Shown here: in pieces, positions 46,407 through 59,100 of the stretch
How positions within the stretch are numbered: the stretch's first letter is position 1
Layout of the letters: each line of letters begins with the position of its first letter
Origin: Sipunculus nudus
Taxonomy: Eukaryota > Annelida > Sipuncula > Golfingiida > Sipunculidae
Length of the DNA: 64,000 bases
Reading direction: 5' to 3'
NCBI GenBank assembly: GCA_026874595.1
Contig: CM049321.1
Coordinates: forward strand, 16,630,479-16,694,478
The notes under the pieces: generated by a model
Told to the model about the DNA's origin: nothing
Seen by the model: the letters and a program-made list of their open reading frames with translations, nothing else
The model's database searches: none
Program-made: the position numbers and the translations under genes

Positions 46407-47740
46407 GGAGATACAACTCTTGGGCGATCGCGAGATTGATGATGTAAACTAATAGAAATACGAATTCATTAAAGGATAATATGGTTAATCCTTAGATGTT
46501 GTCCGTCTTTTTGACAATATATTAAATGAATCGATTCAGTCATTACCTATTGGATTATCGATTAACACCGGGCAGCTATTTGTATATCGACCACTCAATT
46601 CATTGAGCCTTATTTGTTTCTAAAGAGTAATTGCCGGAGGCCATGCTCACTCATGTTTATCAAACATAATAAAAGTAACAACAAAACAAGTTAAAGGAAA
46701 TAATTTTTATTTAAAATACTGAAAATCGACGGCACTTGGTACTTCTCCTGTCAAAAACCACTCCTGAAACGACAGAAATAAGATATTTGATAAATAACAT
46801 AGATTGCTTTTATTTCATGTCATTTAATAAATGAACCTCCTGGTTGCCTTCTTTTAACACTCATTGGCCTCTAAACACACGATTCAGTAATAAGTTATCG
46901 AGCCATAATATTATCAGTATAATTATAAAAAAAATGTTTAATATTGCATTTATTTAAAATAAGTAAATTCTGATTTACTTTAAGTTGTTTCTTAAACTAT
47001 GAATTATTTCTGCAGTGTTAAAACTTTACATATATATTTTATAAACGTTTGCTTTGCATTAAAATATGGTGTCTTTAAGTACAGGAAATATATTACCACA
47101 CACAAGGCACCCTGAAACTATCTATATCTGAAAACCTTTCATTTCACACGTTGGTACAATGCATTTAATCTGTTAGCCGAGTAGATGAAAAGTACCATTT
47201 TCTGTTTTCGTCCATTTCATGCACCTTTCTGTTTTGCTTTTCGAGGTTACTTGGGTGCAGACATTCTGTTTTCATTGGTACATACAGAGCCAGAGCAAGA
47301 CCCATTCATATCCGTCCGTAGCACCTGGAGTACGTGGTCGCCAAGTTGATGCTGAAGCCTGAAAAATACTTGAAGCACATCTTTGTTGAAAATTCAGGGA
47401 AGACATGGCGATCAATACTGGTTTACACCTATAACGCCCAAAGTGGATATTCTTTTCCATATCCACCTTCCCACAGTCCAGATTTCATTTGGGTCCCCAT
47501 TTGTTCATGTGTCACAGTTATAAAATGCACACTTACCTGAACACCACTTACCTGCAGATAAAGCTTACCTATATGCCTGAATGAAAAAAAGCTGAACCAA
47601 ATGTCTGCTCAGAAAAGAATCATGTGATTTATCATGTGCATTACAACTCAAACATGCATAAATAATCAAGTGACACCGTAGCCAAAAATGAGCGTAACTG
47701 TCCAAGAAAACGAGTCACATGATTTATCACCTGCATGATT
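46050..47740. other. Intergenic interval between the duplication and the EGF/lectin gene
   Basis: Contains a (TA)n tract at 46,363-46,403 and three closely spaced minus-strand consensus 5' splice sites at 47,530-47,570. No supported exon. A possible AATAAA on the minus strand lies near 46,700, far from the stop at 47,748. Confidence 0.5.
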
Positions 47741-47747
47741 GGTCCAA

Positions 47748-48058
47748 TCACAACTGCAGCGAGAAACCACGTGACAGAGTCTGTAATGTTTTTCTTTTAA
47801 AATATGTCACATGTTTTTTTTTTCTAAATTTGCACATGTGTGTCACATAATTCTGAAGCCCCATCAGGAGTGTACCTGGCTTGTGAGGGATGAAACATAT
47901 GATGGCGCGGGCCTCACGACAGCTTATGTCGGCCCATGTCCCGTCCACCTCACGCATTTCCACGCAGTCAATGTCATCTGATGAGGTAGGATATCCACTT
48001 CCCCATGCACTATAATCCTCATTTCCGAGAGTAGTCTGATCATGCCACACAAATGTAC
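47748..48058 (-). CDS. Exon 18: C-terminal half of lectin-like domain, stop
   Basis: Acceptor TTTCCAG before GTACATTTG. Reads FVWHDQTTLGNEDYSAWGSG, DDIDCVEM, GTWADISC and AIICFIPHKP, the usual last part of a C-type lectin fold. About 42 basic, non-conserved residues follow to the stop; a weak donor (CCAG/gtacac) at the domain end means the tail could be intron. Confidence 0.8.
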
Positions 48059-51000
48059 CTGGAAATTATTAATGTCAGGATTAAAATTATTTGATTATAT
48101 ACGATTCTTTGGTTCATGATTCTTCATAGCATTATTGCTTGGCATTATATTAAATGTTGTTGACGAATGTGTAGATAATTTGGAATACTGACTGTACGTC
48201 TAATAATGATATCAATTATATCATGAAGTGTTTTGTGTTAATATATTTCCTTAGCCATCATACAGTTTTTTCAAATTCAAATACACACAAATTTATCAAG
48301 TACAATGTCTATTTCGTCATAGATGAAGCAACTGTGTTTTATTCATTCTTCCACATTCACTCTCCGCATCTATTAACATTCGGAATAACCAGGTTTTCTT
48401 CCTTCCCTCCCAAAAGATGAAATGAGATCTGCAATCAAAGTCCGCCCACTGGCCTGCTAGATATAACCTATAATATGAGTGCCAAAGAGCCAAAGGACAG
48501 GGTAATTGGAACAAGCATTTTTGACCACTGTACGCGATAAGTAACATCTAAACAATCCTTTCAGAAATATCATACAGATAAAGCAACTGATCATCTACTC
48601 TCAATCGTTTGAGGTCAGGGGTACACTGGCTAGTATTTTGCAACACTCTGGTGCGTCCATTATCCGGACTATAGATGTAGAATCTGCGTTTATTAACAAT
48701 AAGAGTAGGTTGAGTATATTATATGAAAATTCAGAAAAATCGGAAAAGCATTTTGGGTTGGATCAGAGGAAAATGCATGAGTGAATATTATTGCCAAATG
48801 TTTCACTTTTCACTTTGCATTACCGAGTATTCTGTATCATTTACTATTGAGCAAAGGAGACAAAAATGCATGGCTTTTATATCCCAATGACTATACCTTT
48901 GTAATCAAAGACGCCTTTTCGTGATATTTCAGCAAAGGAACCAATATTATATAAATATTAAACAAATCTTAAACTGCAAGGACATTGATTTCGAGCCTAC
49001 TTGTAATCAAGGAAAGTTGCTGGTGACCTTTCAAATTAAAAACTTACAAATGTGAGTTTCCAAATAGGTTTATGTAATTTTTCGGTAAATATTACAAAAT
49101 GAATATCCTCAGAGACAAGAAAGGTCTATCGCTTTCTGGTATTGACCTTCGCTAACATTGGCCTTTGAAAGATTTTGACAAGAGCCGGAATTGCTTACAG
49201 GTTTTCTGAAACGTATACTGTAAAATTTCTCAGACGATCTGCGCAGATTATGGAACTACATATCCTGGTAGACTAGCTAACATATCCACAGAGGGACATA
49301 GTTCCGGATCTGACAAGTTTGTGAAATATCACGTCAAACAACAACATGATATCATACCCTCTGTCTTCCTGTCGTCCAAACCGATGTATGCTGATGTCAG
49401 TTGGTAGAACGCAAGCAGGTCCTTGATAATCTTGTTCTGTTCGCTCGAGCGTATTGATACCATGTGACCACCTTTCTCCTCACATTTATGTTCGCCCTCA
49501 TAGGGTGGCGTTGGGTCATCGATTACCTCCACACAGCCATCACCGTACACATATCGGCCCTCTTTACATGTACCTAAAACATTTCAAATCGTTTTGTTGT
49601 CTTGGTGTTCTTAATTTTCCAAATTCATGGAAGATTTTGTAATACAACGGCACTACTTAAGTTTTCAGAGTTAATTTTGTCACGATATACATCCTATGCA
49701 CGCTCGATCTATAAAGGATTTATCTGTTTCAGATAGGAACGATTCAATTTTCAGTGATTCTTTTTAATATGCTAGTGGCCGGTAGTTTAGTCACCCTGTC
49801 ACCGTATCACAGTGTCACTGCTCTAAATGAAAGGGTCTTCGAAATGCCAGAATCGTTGCACGAGGCATACCGTAAAAGGCACTTAAAAGGCTGTGAGGGA
49901 ACAACGTAAGTCATTATTTTTGACGATACTAAAACATGTCATGTCTCGAAGTAAAAATTCTTGACTCCAAAATATACTTGTTTTCCTTCTGACAATATAA
50001 AATTCTGATAAATTTGGCTTAATTCCCTGTATTTTTCCAGAAGACAAACACCTCCCATGGGATTGTGAAGAAATTTTCTCTAAGAAACAGGAAAGGGCTG
50101 CGATCACAACAGATAATCTACCACAAAAGCTTATTCAGATATTAAATATAACGCAAAGATAAAGAATGAAAGAATAAGTAAGGAATATCATACTGATTTG
50201 GACAGTGAGGAAGTCGGGAAAATAAAAAAAAGTTAAGATACTTCTTTAGCGTTTTTTTGTGGCTTGCCTCATTTGCCGATGAAATACTGCCGTTAGGTAA
50301 TTGCTATTTTCCAAAAAAGTAAATCATCCGTCCATTGGGATATTACTAATTAACGACCGATGCGGGTTTATCAAAGTTGAATGTGTATAAAGGAAAAAAG
50401 TAGATTAGTGAATAAAATGACTATACTTTATACATCTTGCGATCAATGACCTATGAACCAATGACCAAATGAGATTACTTACCAGTAGGTGGTTTTGTTG
50501 CTTCGGCTTCAGGTTCTGAAAAGCAGAAATATTTATTCAAGATGAAAATCTAAAAAATATGACTGGTGTCCATCCTGTCAAAAAATGAAACATGAGATGC
50601 ACAGAAAATAGAATAGAAAAACAGAGAGAAATAGAGATAAACAATTCCATTATGAGGGGAAGGTCATAATGAGAATACTCAGTCATTAATTCAAGATTGC
50701 AAAATAGCACGTTGTTTGTAGGTGCATGGTTTGGAAGGATAGGGATACAGCCTGGGTTAATATTAAAATTTTTCTACTTTAAACGATTGAAGTACAATCA
50801 TTCACAGCTTTCAAACAATAACTAGGATATAGTAAAATACATCACTGTCGACAGAGGATATAATTAGCAGAGCCGCTTGATGAAGTCCCGGTATCAGGGA
50901 GACTTAACTGATGCCCTGCATACTCTAAAATACACCCTTCGTCATCAAGTGTAATTTAAATTAAAAAAAAGGTGTCCCAAAAGACACTAGGTATATGGAA

Positions 51001-54000
51001 AAAAATAGTAGAAATGGTGATTCCTAAAGGCAAACTGAAGTGTCCCTACCTAAACAGCCATTGATACCATCGCCAATAAGTCCATCGGGACATTTGCAGT
51101 TGTATGAACCCTCGGTGTTTTCACAAATAGCAGCTTGAAGACATTCATGGTTGCCTTCATCACATTCATCTTCATCTAAAATGATCAACAACACGTAAAT
51201 TTATATCATTCAGATAGACATATATGAAAACAAGAAGAGTTATTTTTTAAATTTGCTTATTATGAGCTGTGTACGTCTGCTGTTGTATGGTTATATAAAC
51301 CATGGTGGGTACAAACAAATGAAATCGTATACAAAGGCTACCCAGGCCTCACCGCGGAAGCAAGCATTTTTTTCTCTCATATTTTAGCATAAAAAATAAA
51401 AATATGATTGTATCGTCTATACAAAGAATCTGAATTATTATTGTCAGTCGTCATAGACAGGGGTCGCCGCTGAGGCTGAAGGAAAATGTTAAATTTGAAA
51501 ATCAGTTACTACAATGTTGATTACAATAATTAATAGAAAGTATAAATTGTGATGTATAATATTGTGATATCCTGAGGGACAATGGTTTTCGATATGAATA
51601 TTTATAATATATGAAAAAGTAAAGAATACATTAAGGAAGCGTGATATTAATGTAATCAAAATTTCCTTTGTGAAAATAAGATTTCAAAGCAACAGGTTTA
51701 TCCAATTTTTAATGAGGAAAGTAGATAGCTTGATCTAAGCTTGAGGTAAATTTCATCTATTTGTGTGTGTTTTTGATGAGGGGTTTGATAGATCTGCGGC
51801 TCCTTGGGTCTAACTCATGGTTATTGCAATATTGAAAAAGAATTTGTCTGAACTTACCTGCACATCCGTTCATGTCATAGTCCCACGTGAATCCTTCATC
51901 ACAAGCGTCGTCAACGGGGACACAGCCTATATCTGGGTTACCAACAAACCCGTCCACGCAAATACATTCCCAGGTGTTTGGGCCAAGGTCCTTGCAATAG
52001 GCGTTATTGCCACAGATATTCTTGGTGTCGCACACATGAGGCTCCTCTGTTTGTGGGAGAAATCGAAATCCAACAAATAATTCTGTATAGCTTGTACTTA
52101 ATCCCAAAAATTTACGAAATGTGAAAAAAAAAAAATTTTAGCCTAATATTAATTTCTTGTAAATGCATTTAACCATCTTAAATTTCGACCATTATGTATA
52201 TATTTGTTTAATTTCATATTCAAGTACATTCAATATAGCAATAAGGTTTTCCTTTTTTAATTTGTTGTTCGGGTCTAAATATTTATTCTAAGCAATTCTT
52301 AAATTCATTGAAACGTTTAAGTTAAATTTCTGGACAGAATTAATATAAATATTTTAGAAAGTTGAAAAAAAATCAGAAAAATTATTTTCGGTTTTTTTTA
52401 TTCATATGTTAATACACGTGAAACCTTAACGGGCTCAGAAAAGAAACGTTTCTCACCATTAGGCAGATTTATTCTTTAGACATAATTGAATCAAACAAAT
52501 TTCGGGCCTGTAATATTTCAATACTGATTTTGAGGATTTGGGAACAAAATATGTCAGTGTTCGAAAAGACCGTAGGGATGAGACACGAAAGTACTCTGAG
52601 GAAAGCGTCCAGGTAAGAATTTTTCTTTGGAGAGTTACAAGGGGATGTGTATCGGCAAAGTGTAGGGCGGAAAAACGTTTTCTTGACCACTCCGAAATCC
52701 TCAATTTATGGTAGGATTCTTTTAAAGTGCTAATGAATGACATGTTGTCGACCTGGAAGTAGATTTGTTTTGACTCTAGAACGTTATTTACACATAAAAT
52801 AATCGATTAAACCCAATTCGGAAAAATCAGCAGAAAAAAAATTCAATGAATGCTACCTTCACATTGAGTCCTTCCGTTCCCTGTGTATCCAGCAGGACAA
52901 TCACAGCTGTATTCTCCGTCTCTGTTACTGCAGTAAGTTGGGTCGAAACACTCGTTGGTCTCTGGGGAACCACACTCGTTGATATCTGTAAATGTGGAAT
53001 TGGAATGTAATTTAGAATTTAAAATTTGAATATAAGTATGAGTTTGCCGTTCCATGTTGGAAATAAATAGGTGACTAGTAAAGTAGATAGTATCCAGATA
53101 CCGCAGATACAACATACATTCTTGATCAACAGATCTGTCATCAGGGATACTGGTTTGAGAGTGATGTACAGATATTGGAAATATATTTAACCAAGGCGAG
53201 TGAAACGGTGATATAGTTAATCGATGTTTGCATCTTTGGCAGGATCTGTCTTAGTGTGGTCAAAGATTTCAGAACAGAGGCAGCTGCCTTTAATCGATAT
53301 TTAAACTAAGGCGTTTCTCCAGTACTGGAAAACAAGAAAATGCCTTTCCGCAAAAATATCTTAAAGCAAAATAAATCCAGAATGCTTCCATTTTTTTTTC
53401 AAACCTTAATTATACAAACAATCCTAACTACATATGCATAATTTTCTACTTCAGTTGCTAACAAACAAATAAACCAACCGAATAACGCAGGCTGAATGAG
53501 GTTACTAAATGTACTCGAAATATTTACCAAAATTTCAAACAATATGGTCTTATAATAATGCTGACCAGTTTTCAAAGTAAAAACACTTTTATATCCATTA
53601 TTTGATAGGTCCGTCCTTGTAACTGTCATTATTTTTTGGACGTGGATAAAGGAATATACCAAGTGAGTGATATTTGACTTCCTACGCTTTTAGATGTTAT
53701 ATGAATAATCTTGAAGTAAAACGAATAGCTGAGACACATTGTTTTGGGTTCCATTGAGAATTCCGACTTTCCACCGAACAGCTGATTTTTCATTTTGACA
53801 ATGGTTAATTACCTTGCCGGTTGTGGATGTTGTACGTGCATTATAAAGAATAATATATAAGAAAGGCATAGACCTTATTTCAGGTAGAAAACGTAAATAG
53901 AAATATACACAATACTGTATCGTCCGTCTATATATAACAAATAAACCTCCATTTAATATTGTTGTCGCCAATTTAAAGATATTACGTTTATCCCCCTGTA

Positions 54001-56158
54001 GTATGCAATATATACATCGTATCTTATTAATCGTAATGTAATTTTAGTTTCCATATTCGTCCAGTGTTTCATTTCTAACATTTCTGTATTTTGTCAACTG
54101 TATAAGTAATAATAATTTGAATAAACCACAGAGCTGCCTACCTATACATTCATTGTCTTCATTTTTCATGTATCCTGCTGAGCATCCCGATGGTTTTTCT
54201 GTACAGCCTTTGTAAGCATCTCCTTCATAACCGTCATCACATTCACATGTGTAGTAGGGGTCAGAATTCACACATCGAGCATGTGCGCCGCATTGTCCCC
54301 TGATCCATGGCCCATTCTCTTTACACTCGTTAATATCTGCAAAAAGTAAGTTGGAAATCGCTGAATATAGGGATGAATCTATCAAAGCACTGTCATCAAG
54401 AGGAATGTAAACAGCATACTGAAGATTTTTGTAAAAAAAACTGATGTTTTTCATAAGTGGGCACAAAGCCAATGCTATGCGCCCAATCCCATACACCAAT
54501 GTTGCAAGAAAAAGGTACATTTTCTACCTATCGGCAGTTATCTATAGCCATTCCCACATTGTTATCTGTAAAAGGTAGGTGACACCAATACAATCTCGCA
54601 ATCTATTTTCCCTGAACAAGTATCATACCGCAAGCATACCGAAACCATATTCCATGATTAAATTTTTTGTGTGCAGTATATAAAGATGCTAGAGCCGAGG
54701 CTAGCGATTCCCGTGTTGTCAGTTAATACACAACAGGTATATTTCCGCTCGTGCGCAACAGGGAGCTTGTGAGCTACTTCGAGAAAAATGTTTGAAATCG
54801 GATTTGTACTTTCTCTCTATTACACAAAAAACTGTGGTTGGAATTACCATGTGAAAGCTATGTGTTTTGAATACTGGAAGCAGAAAATAGTAATAGTGAA
54901 TAGGTAATTGATGTTTTAAAAATTGAAACAACTTGAGTTTTGGAAATTTTGCTGTCCAAGAGCAAATAGAAAGACCTACCTTGGCAGGAGTCCTTGCCAT
55001 TTCCTTTTTTGCCTCCTGGACAATTGCATCTGTATCCTCCACGGAAGTTCTCACATTCAGCTTCAGGTAGACAGTCGTTTGTTTGTTTGCATTCATTTAT
55101 GTCTACAAAATCAGTTGATTCCATTAATATGATATATTACTTCATTTAGTCCATTCGTATATGCGGATCAATTACTTCCAACTCTATGTTTATGCGCCAA
55201 GCGACTTTTTTTTTTGTTGGAGTGCAGTGCTTGTGCACACAAGACTAAGGTATTTAAAAAAAAAAAGACCCAGGAATGATGTCAGTTTGATTACACAAAC
55301 CAAACTGTTCGAAAATGGCTTGACATGCATGCGCATACGCAAATACGATAACAGGCATTTGGATTGTACCTAGGTGCAAAGATGTATGAGGAAGTTTGAC
55401 TCAAATCCATATATTTTATGAATGGCCACTATATCGGGTTACAATTGCCATGCGTCAAATGGGGTAACTTTATGTACGACAACCCCCACACTCGCTAATC
55501 AGCACAATCTTGTATTCAAACTTTGAACGATTAAGAAGATATCTATCTTTTCGATTAAACGAAAACTTTAATCATATTTCAACTCAACGCAGTGAAGCGA
55601 TATGTACTCCTATTGGCGATTCACTAAAATATATATGAATATACAAAAGAATTATACAGTTTTAATGCCTTAGTCAAACGTTATGAGTTTCACTTAACGG
55701 ACACATTATGGCGCTGATAAGCAAATGTGGAAGTAACCGACATAATATCTCGTTCAATAATCTTGTTCAAAGGTACCTTATTCTTGCGACTATTCTAATA
55801 AGAATGGGTATACATATAAAACAGAATTTCATAGAAACTTGCATTTATATAACATCAAACTGATGTGTTGGCAATCGATACTGATTTATTGAATTAAAGG
55901 GCTCCCTTATACCCTGGGCCTGTAGCTAGCCCTTATCACAACCCACCTGTACAGTTCTTTCCATTGTAATGCATTCCTTCTCCACAATCTGGAGGAATCT
56001 TTTTACAGGACCTTCCGTCACCCTTGTAACCTTCCTTACATGTACATGTATATGCTGGTCCCTGAAGCTCCGTACAGTTTGCGTTCTCGTGACAATCGTT
56101 GAGAGCATCATCATCACATTCACGAATCTCTATTTCACAAAATTTTATAAATACATAC

Positions 56159-56194
<36 letters not shown>

Positions 56195-59100
56195 ATATTA
56201 CATTGAAATTTGTATGTCGTTTTATCAGAAATAATTTTAAATGTCGTATAAAATTGTGTTAATTACATGAAAACTAATATATTCATTACATTATATATAA
56301 TATCTGAATCTAAGAAAAATATACATACATGGAGATATATGTGATCCTCATCTCTTTTTCAAAAAGTATTAATTATAGGTGAGTATAAATTATGTATAAG
56401 ACAGGGAATGAGGAACTGGCAGAAAAGGTAATTCTTTCATTTGAGGCGCACGACCTTTTTAACTTATTACCTTTGCATTTCTTTCCATCGCCAGAATGAA
56501 GGGAGTCACAGCTGCATTTGTAACTGCCGTCAGTATTTGTACAGATACTGCCTATTAGGGCACAGTCGTTCTCTCCATCACATTCATTGATGTCTGAAAC
56601 AGAACAACATATATAGTACATCTGTGTGAATAAGCCGAGCCTAAGTTTAGTTAAAGGAGGCTTTATTGCATTCGAAGGATTCTTCAAATTTCTTAACATA
56701 TATATATATATTTATATATATATATATTATACATAAATGGACATGCACATGATAAAATTACGTTCCTGGATCTAGCTTTGGAATGATAATTTAAAAATGT
56801 GATTGAACAGTCGTACAATTTATATTAAAATCATTAACATTTTCCTTATGATTTTTCTTTATTTTATTTTTAAAACTATAAAAAATACATATTTTGTATA
56901 TAATTTAAAGTAAAGAATGATCAAATAAATATTGTTAACATAATAAAGTCAGTATATTCAATATTTTCTTAAATCTCGAAACTTCTCGACACCCATCAAT
57001 ATACTCCGAAAAGACCTCTCTTTGTAAAATTAACTGCCAATTGTTTGCTCACATGTTCGGCTGTCTGCTTAGCTTTATCAACTATGAACCTTTGTCTTAT
57101 TTGTAATCATGCAATATAAGCCAAATTTGGTGGAGGAATACACTTTACTGATTTAATTATGCCGATAAGAAAAAAATACCCTAAGCGCGACGCTACATTT
57201 TCCGAGCTGTGGATGATTTCCCTGAGTTCAACACTCTGGTAACTGTCTTTAGGTTCAAAACTACGGATATGGGTTACTCTGGTTTACAACGCTATTGCAT
57301 ATATTGCTGCCATGTATTGGCGGAGTTCGGAAATGTTACCGTGAGTCCGACATCATCAGAGACAGTGAATAAAACTTAGTGATGATCAATGTTGTATGGT
57401 CTCCTCAAAATATTGGTCAATCTATGATAATGATCGTGAACACAATATCTGATGGAAACTTCTTCGGTTAGATCCCTTCTTGGAGTTGAATGGATTTTTT
57501 TTTAAACTCGTGCCTTTAAATATTACTTAATTTTTACCACTTTATTTAATATTTTTCTTTGGTTCTTCGAAGTAGATGGTGACATGATGGTGACTCTCGA
57601 TGTATTTATAATATTAGTGGTTGCATAAGGGGCTCAATGTTACACTGAAGGTGCCTCTGTCCCTGTTACTTTTAAGATTTAAAAATATCTTTCTAAGAGG
57701 TGATACTACATATCTTTGAAACTTCTCTTTATGGAACTGTCATATTTTCATAATGAATGAGCGTAGCACTAGGTCAATCCTCAGACAAGTAACGCTTACT
57801 TTGACTTTTCTGGGGTAATACCTTACACAATGAACTTTTTTTTACATTGAATTGAGTTTGCAATAAGAATATCGATGTGTTACCTTGGCAGATCACACAT
57901 CACAACTCACCCTTGCAGATGATTCCTGAACCCGTGTAGCCAACATTGCATGTACAATTGAACGAGCCCTGGGTGTTCGTACATTTGGCGCGATGGTGGC
58001 AAGGTGACGGTTCGTAGTCACATTCATTCACGTCTGTAAAAAGGAAAACAGACATTTCTCACAATTTGAATAATTCTTACCTCTCAAATAAAATGTGTTT
58101 TTAGTAGAAGAAAATGTTTTTCTTTGTTCTCTTTTAAATGAATATCTTGTTTCATAAGTAAAATACTTTTTGAATTCTTAAAGTAAATAAATCAGGGTTT
58201 TTGTATTGTAAGACCTTGTAATGTTGATTTTGTTAAGACTTTACATGACTTGTTAACGGTGATGTACGCCTGACTTAAGTTGTTTTAATGTTTATATTGT
58301 ATGCATACATGAAATGAAAATATCAGGTTAGAGTAATTTTTATCTTTAAATTAATCTTTGCATTCATATTTGTGAAAGAAAAAATATACCTTTACGTGTC
58401 CTAACTAGTTCCATTACTGATAAAGAAATACAAGCTTTGCACTCTGAACTTTGAATACATCAACAATTAAGACATTTTAGCGAATATTTTGAATGAAAAT
58501 GAATCATCTGTAGGGAAAATCAAACTGTTGTGTAATATGTTTGCAATGAATGCCTCGACAAAATCTGTTCAAATCTATTCAAATTTGATTGATAGCATTC
58601 AAATGTACCGGACTCATTAAAAGTATAAATTATCACAAGGGAAAATACCCCATCACTTTTAGGAAACGGTATGGGGTATTTTTCTAATCATGCTGATTAG
58701 TCATGTGTTAAATAAGCAAAACGTCTATCACACAAAAAAAAACACTATTAGGTATGATGATAATATGTTTACTATTATAATCTTTTTTTATAAAATATTT
58801 TGATGTGACCAATGGGCTCGATGTCATTTTTCTTTAAATATATAGTAAAAGGGGGAGTGTGCTAAAAATATGAATAAAAGGTGTGACACATTAAGGCCTG
58901 CACAATTGGGGAACAAACGTATACATGTATGTGTTTATGTGTAGAACAGCGATATTCAACACGAGTTTACATTCGACTGATAAGGACTGAAACCAAGACG
59001 AATATGATTTCAATTTGACGAGATCAAGATGAACCTTCAATATCAACTTGGGAAATGCACGTATGTTCAAGAAACAATACCCTGTACACAAACTGATAGT

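Noticed and set aside
47260-47540. Possible exon with Cys/Trp residues downstream of the lectin exon
   Set aside because: No frame gives a lectin or other domain pattern, and no acceptor is convincing.
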